From: Heterocephalus glaber
Taxonomy: Eukaryota; Chordata; Mammalia; Rodentia; Bathyergidae
Assembly: GCF_000247695.1 (NCBI RefSeq)
Contig: NW_004624730.1
Coordinates: 34,725,424-34,789,423, forward strand
Direction: 5' to 3'
DNA length: 64,000 bases
The notes under the pieces were generated by a model. The model was not told the origin of the DNA and made no database searches. It saw only the letters and a program-made list of their open reading frames with translations. A program made the translations under genes and the position numbers. This document shows positions 46,563 through 57,884 of the stretch, piece after piece. The first letter of the stretch is position 1; every line of letters begins with the position of its first letter.

Positions 46563-46790
46563 ATCCATCACTAGGCCAAGTGAGGTTGGTACGTGCCTGT
46601 AATCCTAGCTGCTGGGGAGGCTGATTGAGGCAAGAGGGATGCAAATTCAAGGCTAGCCTGGGCAATTTAGAGAGACTTTGTCTCAAAATAAAACTTTAAA
46701 AGGGCTCAGTGTAGAATGTAGCTCAGTGTAGAATGCTTGCCTAATGGGGAGGGTTTGGGTTAAATCCTTACTACCATAAAAACACAAAAC
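46563..46790 (+). repeat. B1-ID composite SINE
   Basis: gtgcctgtaatcctagctgc, aggctagcctgggcaattta and gagactttgtctcaaaataa, then an ID-like part (gaatgtagctcagtgtagaa). Confidence 0.8.
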
Positions 46791-46794
46791 AAAA

Positions 46795-46932
46795 ACTCTT
46801 GCCTAAGCTGGTCCTATAATCCCAGGACTTGGGTGGCTGAGGCTGGAGGATTGCTGTGAGTTGGAGGCCAGCATAGTGAGTTCAGGGCCATCCTGAACTA
46901 CAAAGTGAGACCTTGTCTCAAAAAACAAACAA
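46795..46932 (+). repeat. B1-like SINE
   Basis: ggtcctataatcccaggact, gtgagttggaggccagcata and gagaccttgtctcaaaaaac. Confidence 0.84.
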
Positions 46933-47508
46933 GCTTTTGACTAAACCAGAGGATGGAGGGTAGTAGAGCTACTGGCCCTGCTCCACAAGATTGTCTTAAG
47001 GAGGACAGTTCTGTCCTATCTATTTCAGGGTCAAATTCTAGACAAATCATAATTTTTTAAAACTGTTACATTGTTTCTAAGTTATTTTGGGGAAAGTTGT
47101 CTTTCCATGTTACTATCTACTTTTAAAACATCAACATTAAAGTGTGAAAAGATTAAGAGTTATTTAGAATTCTGGAGGATTCAGAGGTAAGAAAAGTAAA
47201 GTACACATTTTATTCATAGAAAAGCACTAGTAGAAATTAATTCAGGAAAGTAAGGCTATTTGTCACCATGAGGAAAAATGGAATGGTAAGTCTGTAATTA
47301 TACACTGTGTCATCTTTTTCAACAGAGATTTTGTTAGTAGACCCTGAGTTCATCCATTCTGAAAGGAAATCCAGTGATAACGTTATTTGTCTACTGTTTC
47401 AATACAGCCAAGCTTCAAATGACAACTGAAGAGAAAAAAACAGAATTACCAATGGCTTCCCTGAGGCTGCTAAAGTATTATATTCCTGAGGTTTAAATTG
47501 TTCTCATT
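46933..47508. other. Intergenic, nothing recognised
   Basis: Anonymous AT-rich DNA between SINEs. Confidence 0.5.
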
Positions 47509-47510
47509 CT

Positions 47511-47662
47511 TAAGCTGGGCATGGTGGTGCACCCCTGTGATCCCAGCATTCTGGAGGCTGAGGCAGGAGGATCACTGTGAATGCAAAGCCAACCTGTGCT
47601 ACGTAGTGAATTCAAGGCCAGCCTGGACTGCATAGAGAAACCCTGTCTTAAAAAACTTTTTT
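47511..47662 (+). repeat. B1-like SINE
   Basis: gctgggcatggtggtgcacc, ggaggctgaggcaggaggat and aaggccagcctggactgcat. Confidence 0.88.
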
Positions 47663-48054
47663 TCTGTAGCAGAAATCATTGAGTATTTGATTTTATGCAT
47701 GAAGTGTTTGTATAGTTAAGTGACTGTTTTCCATTTAGTCCTGTGGCAGTTATATGACCATACACATGCTGGTGGGCTACTCTCCTCGCTAGAAAGAGAA
47801 TCACTCTGAAAATAAGTTATGATTAACAATTAGGCGTATGTTATTTGGTAAATCTGGTAGCACTACCCTGGGTGCTTTGCTGCTGGGCATGCTGAGAATT
47901 AGTCCTGAGTGGGCAAATATAATTTTCTCAACAGTAAAAGGTAATCTGCCTGGTCCCCTTGCAGCATCTTGAGATCATAAGGTTTAAAATCCTTTGACTA
48001 GTCACCCAAGTATCCCAAAGTTCAGACTCATCTTTGTTGTTAGTATCCTCTTCT

Positions 48055-48130
48055 TCCTGCTTCCTTAGGCCCCCTAACCCAATCCAGGGCCTTGCACATG
48101 CTTCACTACTGAACTATCCATAGACCCTTA
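48055..48130 (-). repeat. Old ID-like SINE
   Basis: ccaatccagggccttgcaca, tgcttcactactgaactatc. Confidence 0.6.
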
Positions 48131-48179
48131 TTTCTGCTTTATTCTGTTTAAGCACTGAATCCTATTGGTCCTTCTCTGA

Positions 48180-48513
48180 TGGTAAATATTGATTGACAAC
48201 TCAATTGGCTTGAGAAAGGCCTAGATTAGCAAAACACATGTCTGGGTGAGTTTGGGTGGATCATGGGGACATGACCCTGGGGACTATGTCTGGTCCCTGG
48301 CTCCTTCCTCCGAGGCTCTTGCCCTGCTCTCTGCTTCCTGGATGCTATGAGTTGAGAAGCTTTCACCTTCCGTGCCCTCCCACCATGATGTTTCTGCCTT
48401 GGAGCCAGCTGAGCATGGACACCTCTAAAACTGTGAGACCAAATAACTTTTTTCCTTTAAATTGTGTGTGTCATATTTAGCGCCAGCAGCAGCAAAACTG
48501 ACCAATATACCTT
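48180..48513 (+). mobile_element. Ancient LTR relic (MaLR-like)
   Basis: attgattgacaactcaattg, aaaggcctagattagcaaaa and aaactgtgagaccaaataac resemble ancient mammalian LTRs, ending aaaactgaccaatata. Confidence 0.5.
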
Positions 48514-48669
48514 TCTTAAAGAAAGGAAATTATACTTGAATCTTCCTGTTCTGTTTGTCTTCACAGCTACCTACTGTATCTGCTGTTACCTGGTACCTGG
48601 ATCATCACAGTAGCTTCCCAAATGGGAGGCTCCTGCTGTAATTTGACTTGAGAGTAACCTTCAAAGGCC

Positions 48670-49090
48670 CAGGTATTAAAAGTTTGGCCACCAGGGGCTG
48701 GGGATTTAACTCAGTGGTTTTGCTGCCTGCTGCGCAAGTGCAAGGACCCTAGTTCAATCCCCGGTACCCCCCCGCCCCCCCAAAAAAGTTTGGCCACCAG
48801 CTTGGCCCTATTGGAAAATGGTGGAAACTTTAAGACCTACTGGGAGGTCTTTGGGTGTTGGTGGTTGCAGTCAGAGACATGCCTTCATAGGAAATTGTGG
48901 GGCTCTGGTCTTGGGCTCCCTCTCTTTTGTTGCTTGGCCACAAGTTAAGCAGTTTTGGCTCCACCATTCACTCCTGTCATGATGCCTTGACACAGGCCCA
49001 GAAGCAATGGGCTGATGGGTCATGGACTGAAACCTTCAAAACTAGAAGCCAAAATAAAACTTTTCTCTCTACAAGCTGATTATCTCAGGT
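48670..49090 (+). mobile_element. Ancient LTR relic (MaLR-like) hosting an ID SINE
   Basis: tggtggaaactttaagacct, gggaggtctttgggtgttgg, atggactgaaaccttcaaaa and gccaaaataaaacttttctc (poly(A) signal) follow the pattern of MaLR-class LTRs. The ID SINE at 48693 sits in its 5' part. Confidence 0.55.
48693..48787 (+). repeat. ID-like SINE with 14-bp target duplication
   Basis: ggggctggggatttaactca to cccggtaccc, with a C-rich interruption before the A tail. Flanked by agtttggccaccag on both sides, one of the clearest insertions in the window. Confidence 0.93.
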
Positions 49091-49239
49091 ATTTGATATG
49101 CTGATGGTGAGCTACCAAGTGTATCTCCATTTTCTTCCATCCTTTATCCATCTTGAAAAATTTCTAAAGTAGATTTGAAACATTAGGGTGTTTATCTCAC
49201 TTACTTAAAGAACATTTTGGCATTTGGGCCTTTCCACCA

Positions 49240-49392
49240 ATTTTGTTTTGAGACAGGGTCTCAATATGTAGTCCAGGCTGGCCTTGAACTCACTATGTAG
49301 CCTAGGCTGGTCTCAAACTTGTGGCAGTCCTCCTGCCTCAGCCTTCCCAGAACTGGGATTACAGGAGTGCACCACCATGCCTGCCTCCACAA
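49240..49392 (-). repeat. B1-like dimeric SINE
   Basis: ttttgagacagggtctcaat, two B1 cores (gtccaggctggccttgaact; gcctaggctggtctcaaact) and ggattacaggagtgcaccac. Confidence 0.87.
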
Positions 49393-50205
49393 TCTAAATT
49401 AACCTTGTCACTCATGTCCACATCATCACCTCACCTTATTCCTCATTATGTCTGAACCAAGACCAGCTAGACTTGACTTCTTGCTAACATGTTATTTAGT
49501 TTCCCAATTTCACATTTTCCTTCATTCTTTTTCTCAAGCCTACAACATTCTTACTTCTTTCTCCTAATCATATCCTACCTATTGTTGAGGTTTAGATGAA
49601 GTTCTACTTCTTGTTAGAAGCCTTCCCTGCCTAATCTAGCTTTTGCTAATTTTCTCTTTTGTTGGACCTCTAAAAGAAAAAAAACTTTCTATACTCTGTA
49701 AGTACAGTAACTGAGTCTATATAGATAAACTGACAGTAGACAGATTGACAGAAGAAAAAGCATATAAATTTATAATGTGCATAAGGACATCAGAGGAAAG
49801 AAAAAACAAATGAGATCTAGAAGCTTGCATACCCTCTTCATAGAAGAGCAAGGATGGGGTCTTTAGACAGTATTACAGGAGTAAGTGATTTGGGGAGAGT
49901 GGACGTGGACCCTCATGGAGTGATAGCCTGTGATGGGTCTGTCTGGGCCACTGTGATTTAAATGTAATCTCTCTGGTTGAAGAGATTCCTTATGAGGGCA
50001 TGAATGACAGTTGGATCTTTTCTGTATTTAGTTAGATAAGGAAATGTCAAAGAAACCCCCTCCTTCCATTTGGATGAGAAAAAGGGGCAAGAGACAGTAC
50101 CCCCCCCAAAAGAAAGAAACAAATAACAAATAAACCACAAAAAAACGTTGAAAAAGTTAGTAAGATTATTCTGGATTATCCAGAGTCCCAATCTAACCAT
50201 GTGAA
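49393..50205. other. Intergenic; possible degraded LTR
   Basis: About 49.68-50.1 kb has a moderately structured, LTR-like texture (ttggatcttttctgtattta) but no clear boundary. Otherwise anonymous. A (TG)n tract follows at 50209-50228. Confidence 0.35.
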
Positions 50206-50214
50206 GTGTATGTG

Positions 50215-50392
50215 TGTGTGTGTGTGTGGCTTGAGCCTAGGGCATGCTAAGCTACAGCTCTAGCCATTTTTACTTTTTAATTTTGAGTCAAGGTCTTTTT
50301 AAACTTCCCAGGCTGTCCTCAAACTTTAATTCCTCTGCCTTAGCTGCCTGAACAGGAGGGATTATAGGCATGTGCTGCTGCGCTCTATCCAC
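50215..50392 (-). repeat. B1-ID composite SINE
   Basis: gagcctagggcatgctaagc (ID), then ttttgagtcaaggtcttttt and gaacaggagggattataggc (B1). Confidence 0.72.
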
Positions 50393-50489
50393 TAGAATCT
50401 TGAAAAGCAGAAAGCTTTTCCAGCTGTGGTCAGAATCACATGTGGCCTTGAAAGTATGGTCAGAGAGATGCAATGTTGCTGAGTTTGAA

Positions 50490-50735
50490 GCTGGAAGAAG
50501 GAGACATGAGTAAAGGAATGCAGGTTGCATCTAGGAGCAGGAAAAGGCAAAGAAATAGATTGTCTTCTACAGCAACCAGAAAGTAATGGCTACTGTGTCC
50601 ACACCATGATTTTTATCCCTGTGAGACCTATGTCGACTTCTGTTCTACAGAATGGTAGCAGAATAAATTTTTGTTCCTTTAAACCACTAAATTTGTGGCA
50701 ATTTCTTACAGTAGCTACTGAAAGCTTATGAAGGA
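50490..50735 (+). mobile_element. MLT1-like LTR relic
   Basis: gtgagacctatgtcgacttc, tacagaatggtagcagaata and aaccactaaatttgtggcaa are typical of the 3' end of MLT1 LTRs. Confidence 0.6.
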
Positions 50736-50764
50736 TGATATGCCATTTCCTAATGTTCTTTAAA

Positions 50765-50935
50765 CATGCTTCTCAAACTTTAAGATGCGTAAAGTCACTT
50801 GAGGATCTTGTTAAACTTCAAATTGTGATTCAGTATGTCTGGGTGGAGCCTAAGATTGTGAGCTTCTAAAACCACTTCCAACATTTCTTAAAACACATCT
50901 AGTTGATGCTGACACTGCCAGTCTAAGGACTATAT
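50765..50935. mobile_element. MER5A-like hAT relic
   Basis: ttctcaaactttaagatgcg, cacttgaggatcttgttaaa and ctagttgatgctgacactgc match MER5A order. Confidence 0.65.
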
Positions 50936-51009
50936 TAACAATGATTTTAAACCTTAGATGATTTTCTCTCTTTTACTATCTTTGTGTGGAAGAACAAACC
51001 AGTGGTTGA

Positions 51010-51190
51010 ATACTAGGTCTGGGCTTAACTATTAGGTAAAAAATCCTGTCACTTGATAGCTATATGATGTTAAGCAAATTACTTAATTTGCTTAAGTCAT
51101 TTAAGCAATTATTTAAGCTCAGTTTTTTTCACCAATAAAATGGTGATAGTAATACTTGCTTAAAGATTATCATCAGGTAAAATCATTACA
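51010..51190 (+). repeat. MIR-like SINE
   Basis: ctgtcacttgatagctatat, gttaagcaaattacttaatt and aaaatggtgatagtaatact. The segment attacttaatttgctta is locally duplicated. Confidence 0.65.
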
Positions 51191-51764
51191 GATTAATGCA
51201 ATTGTTTTCCAGTTCTTGGAAATACAAGTTATCTGCCTGGTGTGGCCCAATGTTTGAGGCCTATTATACTCCCAGGGACTTTTGGTTGTCAGCTGTAAAC
51301 TTTTTGTATTCATTCATTCATTAATTCATCATCCATCCATTTGTTCATCTTTAAACTCTTTATTTATTTATTGACATCTAAGTACCAAGTTGTATTCCAG
51401 GCATTAGGAATATGGTGACAATTAAAACAGATTCTCCTTTCAAGGGTGATGCAAATGATACACATTTAAAATGTGATAAATTTGACTAATATTTTCTAAA
51501 AAAGTTGGAAGGATCTTTGAGATATATTATTAAATGAACAAAAGAAAGTTCCTGCACAAAATGTATATTGTGATCCTTTTCATATGAAATTAAGAATGTA
51601 CTGGGGAGAGGGGAGGACAGGGTGGGGTAGTAAAAATGATTAAGATGCAGTATGTATATGTGCCAATTCCTCAAGATGATTATAATCTTATAATTTGTAT
51701 CACAAACATACATCAATAATAATAATAATAATGATAGAATAAGAGTATGTGTATAGTGTATGGG

Positions 51765-51992
51765 GCTAGAGGTATGGCTGTGTCATAAGAGCAAGTACTT
51801 ACCATGCCACAGGTCCTGGAATCCACAGCATAAATAAATACAATAGCTAGGCATGGTGGCACACACCTGAAATCCCAGCACTCCGGAGGTTGATTGAGGC
51901 AGGAGGATCACCACAAGTGTGAGGCCAGGCTGGGGTACATAGTGAGTTCAAGGTCTCATAGTGAGACCTTGACTCAGAAAATAAAATAAAAT
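51765..51992 (+). repeat. Old ID-like SINE followed by B1-like SINE
   Basis: ggctagaggtatggctgtgt (ID, to about 51840), then ctaggcatggtggcacacac, gcaggaggatcaccacaagt and gagaccttgactcagaaaat (B1). Confidence 0.8.
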
Positions 51993-52212
51993 AAAAATTG
52001 TATAATTGTATCTATCTGGAAGATACTACCTTTGCAGAAGGTAATAAGGTAGTGTTGGTGAGAGACTGAGGAATAGACACGCAGGTGAGAAACAGGCTTT
52101 CATGGTTTACTTTGTGCACTTCTATACTGCAATGCTTTTCCAACTATCTATAGTGAAGGATTCTTGCCATGTAGTGGACAATTATTCTTTTATGAAACCC
52201 AATAAAGATGAG

Positions 52213-52319
52213 TTACTAAAGTGAAATTTCAGAGCCAGGCATGGTAGCACATGCCTATAATCCCATCACCTGGGAGGCTGAAGCAGGAGGATCTCTGCAC
52301 GTTTCAGGCCAGCCTAGAC
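52213..52319 (+). repeat. B1-like SINE, left part (split by solo LTR)
   Basis: gccaggcatggtagcacatg to caggccagcctagac. The unit resumes at 53320 after the 1000-bp LTR with ctagactacacagtgatctt and continues to gagaccctgg. Confidence 0.88.
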
Positions 52320-53319
52320 TGCAGCAGACCAGCTGCAGTTGATGTAGGGTAGGAAGGGGAGATGTCCTGGGCCGGCGATGAGAAAAGAACCTTCACAATC
52401 AATGTTCAGGTTCCCTCTGAGAAGTCTCAGGGTCTGATTTATTTTTATATCTTTAAGCAATAGCTGGGAGGCATTGGGCAGAACATGTTTACATTTTAAG
52501 TTGCCTTAGCAATTTCTATTGAAGTAAAGGTTATTTTTTGCTAAACAAAGTACAATTTCTCTAAGCTGTTTCATTTCATTGAACATCATGAATACATATT
52601 TAAAAATTACAATTGTCCCCTTATTTACCCACACCTAAACAGAACAGAAAGTAACTTAATCAGAATCTTTATATCAGCTGGGGTACAAGCAAGGTTTAAT
52701 CAACTAAGTGTCAAACTTGGGGTCACCAGCTGGCCCTTGAGAAACTGCACAATGGTTAATATAGTTTGCTATTAGCTCTCTATTTTTCTATACCTCTATT
52801 CATCTTAACTAAATGTCACTTGGGTTCATAGTCTATGAGCAGGAGATATTTACAGCACTTTGAGAAATATTGAGTAACTTGCCTCCTTAATGCATTTACC
52901 TGTCTTAACTTTCTTTTTCCCATCTTCCACTATTTCTTACATCTAAAGTCTGTCCTTTCAATCTCTTCGTAAGACCCCTTTAGTAAAAAGAATGTCAGCA
53001 ATAAGAGGGGGAGTCATAGTAGTGGGGGAAACAGAGCGGGTTTTAGGAGAGGTTTCTTTAGGAGTGGATGTGGCAACAGAACTAAGAGAAACTGGAATTT
53101 GGGACTTGTGAGCCAGATCAGATTTCAATATATCATTACCAATTTGCCTCATGGAGAGTTTGTTGTTAGTCACAAACACAATGACTCCTGTGATCAGAGT
53201 AACAATTATAAACATTATGGCAAGAAAAAATAAAACATGAGGGTATGATGTGTTCCACCCTTTCTTTCCCCCAGCTGGAACTTTGTCAAGCAGCATTGGA
53301 GGTCGGTTAGGCTTCGCCA
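52320..53319 (-). mobile_element. Solo LTR, 1000 bp, 6-bp target duplication
   Basis: The element begins TGCAGCAGAC and ends CTTCGCCA, and ctagac flanks it at 52314-52319 and 53320-53325. Removing it restores a continuous B1-like SINE. Read on the minus strand, the U3 is long (about 870 bp). A TATA-like TATAAAAA (52442-52449) directly overlaps AATAAA (52438-52443), and U5 is about 120 bp ending CTGCTGCA. A 6-bp duplication is typical of class II (ERVK/betaretrovirus-like) integrases. No primer site or gag-pol adjoins it, so it is a solo LTR. The left part of U3 carries an open frame, listed separately. The family was not identified. Confidence 0.92.
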
Positions 53320-53320
53320 C
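52958..53320 (-). CDS. LTR-internal ORF, predicted single-pass membrane protein
   Basis: Open for 120 codons from the first bases of the minus-strand LTR to TGA. The nominal first codon is GTG straddling the LTR/host junction, and the first in-frame ATG is codon 9, giving 112 residues. The product has a basic N-terminus (KPNR, AGGKKGW), one strongly hydrophobic segment of about 24 residues (about positions 28-51: HVLFFLAIMF, IVTLITGVIV), then NNKLSMR and a Ser/Thr/Pro-rich tail. Positive-inside logic predicts a cytoplasmic N-terminus (type II). MMTV-type LTRs carry sag, a type II membrane protein, at this same position. I recognise no sequence similarity, so the parallel is positional only. 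It could be a decayed accessory gene, the end of an env overlapping U3, or chance. Confidence 0.5.
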   Translation of the reverse strand: MAKPNRPPMLLDKVPAGGKKGWNTSYPHVLFFLAIMFIIVTLITGVIVFVTNNKLSMRQIGNDILKSDLAHKSQIPVSLSSVATSTPKETSPKTRSVSPTTMTPPLIADILFTKGVLRRD

Positions 53321-53389
53321 TAGACTACACAGTGATCTTGAGGTGAGCCTGGACTACACAGTGAGACCCTGGCAAAAACCCAAAAACCA

Positions 53390-53475
53390 GGGCCAAGGAT
53401 TTAGCTCAGTGGCACCATGCCTGCCTTGCAAGCAAAAGGTCCTGAGTTTGATACTTGGTACTGGGGAAAAAAATT
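53390..53475 (+). repeat. ID-like SINE
   Basis: gggccaaggatttagctcag, gagtttgatacttggtactg and A-run. Confidence 0.83.
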
Positions 53476-53549
53476 AAAAATAGAAATAGGTACAAGTCAT
53501 AGAAATGCCTCAAAGACTAATTTTTATGGACAAAGGAGGTAACAAAAAG

Positions 53550-53925
53550 GGAGTGCCTTAGCCTTTCCATTGCTGGACAAAATACCTGACATCTGTAATG
53601 TAAAGGAGAAGTTTATTTGGCTCACAGTTTCAGAGGATTCAGTCCATAGTCAGCTGGCTCCCAGGCAAAAACATCATGGTAGAAGGTGTGGTGGCCCAAA
53701 ACTGCTTAGTTCATGGCAGCTGGTAAGCAAAGTACAGGGGGAAAGTTCCAAAGAGGAAGGGGCTAGGAACCAGACAGACCCATTGCCACAACCTATGTCA
53801 GACATACCCAGAAGCATGCTTTATTAATCTGCTAGGCAGCTCTTAAATCTAGTCAAATTAGCAATTAAGGTTACCTGGTACAGGGGTAATATGTGATCTG
53901 GGTTTTAAAGACTATATACATAGGC
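53550..53925 (-). mobile_element. MaLR/ERVL-type LTR relic
   Basis: ttccattgctggacaaaata, ggagaagtttatttggctca and ttcagtccatagtcagctgg, the same family pattern as 9721-10140. Confidence 0.6.
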
Positions 53926-54304
53926 TTTTGTCAGAAGAATAATTGTGCAAGAGTGCTTTAGGCAGAGGGAAAACAGAAGCCAAGACAGGGAGGTTTGAGA
54001 TTGCTGGATGTGTTGAAAGATACAGTAAACACCTGTTGTTCTAGCCTGCTAAGTCTCTAATCTATTTGTTTTCCTTTGGGGATGCACAACCTCTCCACTT
54101 TCAGTGAACATGATTTGGGTGGGGCTGATATCTTCCCCAGTTTTTGAACAAAGTCACTTTTCTCACACTGCTTCCATCCTCACAGTGATTAGTTCAGGAT
54201 GTCAGTTAGGTCCAGGACTTTTGCTGGAACCATGATAAGGGGAGAGAATTGTTTGTTCTTTGTTGGATTGCTGAGAGAATGCAAGCCCGGAGCTACTGAC
54301 TACC

Positions 54305-54395
54305 ATCTTTTGTGTATGTGTTACTGGACACTGAACCCAGGCCCTTGCATATGCTAAGCATGCAGTCTACCACTGAGCCACACCCATACCCGGAT
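54305..54395 (-). repeat. Old ID-like SINE
   Basis: actggacactgaacccaggc, ccttgcatatgctaagcatg and ctaccactgagccacaccca. Confidence 0.8.
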
Positions 54396-54954
54396 TATCA
54401 TGAGAGAACCAGATTGAGGATGGAGCCAGCAAAGAAGAGCACAGACCAGAGCTAGAAAGAGAATCCAATGACTTAGTGTATGTCCCCGAATGTGGACATA
54501 CCCAATATTCCATATCTGGGATTTTCGGTTACATGAACACCTAACTTCTTTCTTATTCATTTCACCTCAAACCCATTTTTAATTGACTAAAAATAATAAC
54601 AGGAATATTAGTGTGCCAGAATGCAGTGTGTGTGTATAAGGGTGTGTACTAGTGTGTACTCTGTGTATTAGTCACTAAAGTGACTGATAAGGTGGGCAGG
54701 GGCTGGAATGTGAAGGCTGAGGAATAGGCCTTTATGTGACTTCTAGGATTTCTGGAGGGATTAAAAGCTAATTACCTCAACCAGAAAAATCAAGAGCTAT
54801 AAATTAGAAACTCAGCAACACTTGGTTCCTTGAGCTTTTATAGTTGTTTCATTTTTGTTATTGTGTTTCCTTCCAACTATGACAAAACTTGAAAACACAG
54901 AAAGGAGCACTAGGGATCTGGTTGTGGCTGAAGCAGTGTTACTGAACCAGGCCT

Positions 54955-55170
54955 ATTTTGGCCGCTACACAATATATATGCCAAACAAGTTTTGAAAGGA
55001 GAACAAGTTTTGCAAAGGAGAGTTTATTCACATGGTGGCCAAGTGTGTAAGGGGAAACTCAAATCTCAAACTACCTCTCCAAGGATAGAGATATTTATGG
55101 AATAAAGCAGCAGGGTGACTTAAAGCCTGGAGAAAGGTTACTGGAGGTGAAATAATCAATGCACATACAA
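54955..55170 (-). mobile_element. Possible ERV LTR fragment
   Basis: On the minus strand, ccataaatatctctatcc (TATA-like) precedes gaataaactctcctttgc (poly(A) signal) by about 65 bases. No clear ends. Confidence 0.35.
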
Positions 55171-55194
55171 TCAATCTTCATGGCTTATCTCAGC

Positions 55195-55545
55195 TGCTTT
55201 CTCTTTGCTGGGACACAACACCTGCCATCTGAAATTTAAAGGAGGAGTTGATTTTGGCTCACAATTTCAGTCCATGGTCAGCATGCTCCAAGGCAAAAAA
55301 CAGTATGTCCAAAGGGTGTGGCAGAGGACAAGGCATTCAACCCATGGCAGCTAGGAAGCAGAGAAAGAAGGGAGGAGCCAGGTACACGAAACACTCTTCC
55401 AGACCATACTTGTAGTGACTTCCAACCCCACTTCTTAAAAACAAATTCAGTTACTGAACTCATGAATTGATGATCCACTGTTAAGTATCACACCCAATGA
55501 TCCAATCACCTGTTAAACATGAGATTTTGTGCGGGGACAGTCTAG
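55195..55545 (-). mobile_element. MaLR/ERVL-type LTR relic
   Basis: tctttgctgggacacaacac, ggaggagttgattttggctc and atttcagtccatggtcagca, parallel to 53550. Confidence 0.55.
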
Positions 55546-55790
55546 ATTTAAAATATAAAATGGGTCTTCATAGGATGCATATTCAGAAAATAATAGTGTT
55601 AGTATGATCTGAGGGTAGAGTTTTAGCCTTCTGCCATCAAAAGTCAACCATTGTACATTTCTGCAGGCCCAAGTGAAGAGTCAGTAGTTTCAACAAAACT
55701 AGGCTTCAAGTCCTGGAAAGTAACCCATATGCCTTAAGTGCTGCGTACAGCAAAGCTAGTTGGAAGCTAATAATACATAGCTTGGGTGTG

Positions 55791-55880
55791 GGGCTGGAGA
55801 TGTAGCTCAGTGGTTTCATGCCTGCCTGGCAAGCTCGAGATCCTGAGTTCAATCCCTGGTACGAGGAGAAAAAAAAAATG
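55791..55880 (+). repeat. ID-like SINE
   Basis: ggggctggagatgtagctca, gagttcaatccctggtacga and A tail. Confidence 0.86.
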
Positions 55881-55925
55881 TACAGGAAGCCATAGCTCAG
55901 GTGCATGACCTTCAGAATCAGTGAC

Positions 55926-56016
55926 TTTTTGGGGGGAGGGGGGTATCAGGGATCAAACTTGGGTCCTTGCACTTGTGAGGAAGGTGGCAGAACCACTGAG
56001 CTAAATCCCCAACCCT
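55926..56016 (-). repeat. ID-like SINE
   Basis: G-rich tail replacement (ttttttggggggaggggggt), then cagggatcaaacttgggtcc and cactgagctaaatccccaac. Confidence 0.86.
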
Positions 56017-56568
56017 GTTTAAAGCCAACTAAAAGCAAGTAACTAAAGGAGACCATTGTTACTCAGGGTCAAAGAGGTAAAAAGTACAAAGCATTGGATA
56101 GTTAAAATACGATTAAGGCAGCTATGTTTATTGGCTAGTAGTTATTAAAATTTTGTTCTCCCACGGACTCTTGGAGCCTGAGGTCTTATTCTTTTTGTAA
56201 ACTTCTCTAAATCCTTAAAACATGCTTCTGAGTTGCAATAATTATAACTGTAGGCCTTATTTGGTAAATGCTGGGCAGATTATTGTGCGCCATCCAGCAA
56301 GGAGAAGGTTTTAATAGAAACAGGGCTTGGAAACAGCCCTGAACAATTAAAAATGGAAAGGACTTAACAAGTCCCTAAAAAATGACATTTTAAGAATGAC
56401 TCTATTTTCCTTTTAAGGATTAAGAGTTATAGTTTTTTTTATTTTCAGTAAGGAAGTGGCTGACCTCTCTCTGTAGTGTTTCCTATTTCTAATAAATATT
56501 CAAAAGCAGAATTTCACTGAAAAAACCTGCAGGAATTATAAGAATTAGCCTTTTTAAAGTTCCCAACA
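56017..56568. other. Intergenic, nothing recognised
   Basis: Anonymous AT-rich DNA. Confidence 0.5.
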
Positions 56569-56569
56569 G

Positions 56570-56656
56570 GGTGGGGGATTTAGCTCAGTGGTTCCACTGC
56601 CAACCTCGCAAGCACAAGGACCTGAGTTCAATCCCTGGTACAAAAAAAAAAAAAAT
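56570..56656 (+). repeat. ID-like SINE with target duplication
   Basis: ggtgggggatttagctcagt to gagttcaatccctggtacaa plus A-run, flanked by aagttcccaaca and aagctcccaaca. Confidence 0.88.
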
Positions 56657-57547
56657 CAACAGTAAAGCTCCCAACATATTTTAATTAACTTCCTCAGAGG
56701 AAACAAAATAACTGTGAACCTGAGGAACACATTTACTAGCCATTTTGAACATTTAGAAACAAAATCAAAAGTAAATATAGCCTCCTGCCTATAGCTGTCA
56801 TGTCTTTTTAATCTACAATTACCTATTTTTTTTTGTCTTTTGTGACATTTTTCATGATTCTAGGCCAACTGTTTTGCAGGATGCCTCTAAATTTGGATTT
56901 TGTGAATTGTTTTCTTTTGACTAGATTCAGGTTAAGTATTTTCCCAAGAATACTCCATAGGTGATGTGCCCTCCATGCTTTCCCATCAAGCTGTATGTGA
57001 CACTCAGTGTCCAATTATTGGCTAATTTTGATTATTGGTAGAGGTACTGCCCACTAGAGTACTTTAGAGTTACCTTTATGGTCTCTAAATTAACAAGTAA
57101 CCTGTGGCATAATTCTTTGACAATATGTGGTACTAATTACAGACATTACAAACATTGTTTCAAAGAATAATGGCCCATAATGAAATGCTGTATTTAGAAT
57201 TATTTCAACAAACTTCTAATGAGTATCCACTTTGTTATGCTAGGTGCTAAGTAAAAATCAAAGTGGTAATCACTGACTAGAGTATTTCTAATGCTAAATT
57301 AGAACACTTTCTGGGGCCCAGTCTAGTGTTCTTTCCAGGACAGCATCCCAAGGCTCTATTGTAATGCTGGTCCATGACAGGTGTTTTTGACAGGTTTAAC
57401 ATATTACAATGAAAGCAATTAGCGATACCTTTCTATGTAATTAAAAGAACAAGCTTTCTCCAAATTCACCATAAAGTGCTTTAGAGGGAACTTTATTTGG
57501 ATTGATTGAATTATGTTCATTGTGACATTCATCTCACTGGAGATCTA
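56657..57547. other. Intergenic, nothing recognised
   Basis: Anonymous AT-rich DNA. No gene or assignable repeat. Confidence 0.5.
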
Positions 57548-57548
57548 A

Positions 57549-57645
57549 TTTTTTTTTTTTTTTTTTTGGGGTACCAGGGATTGAACTTGTGACCTTGTGC
57601 TTGCGAGGCAGGCACCGGAAATACTGAGCTAAATCCCCGGCCCTA
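57549..57645 (-). repeat. ID-like SINE with target duplication
   Basis: 18-base T-run, gggtaccagggattgaactt and ctgagctaaatccccggccc, flanked by agatctaattt on both sides. Confidence 0.9.
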
Positions 57646-57884
57646 GAGATCTAATTTTGCTGCAGGGAAATGTTTTACAATGCCAGTCACATGCATTAAG
57701 TAATGGGATATTGCTCATCTTTAAACTGTTGCTACACCTTTAAACTATCACAGGTCAAGATTTTTCTTTTCATAAATCAGGAAACAATTCAGAAGTATGT
57801 ATAGCCTATGCCTTAAGGATAACTACTTACAGTTGATATACACATTCACTTTTTTTTGAATTTTTAATATTTATTGAGTGTTCA

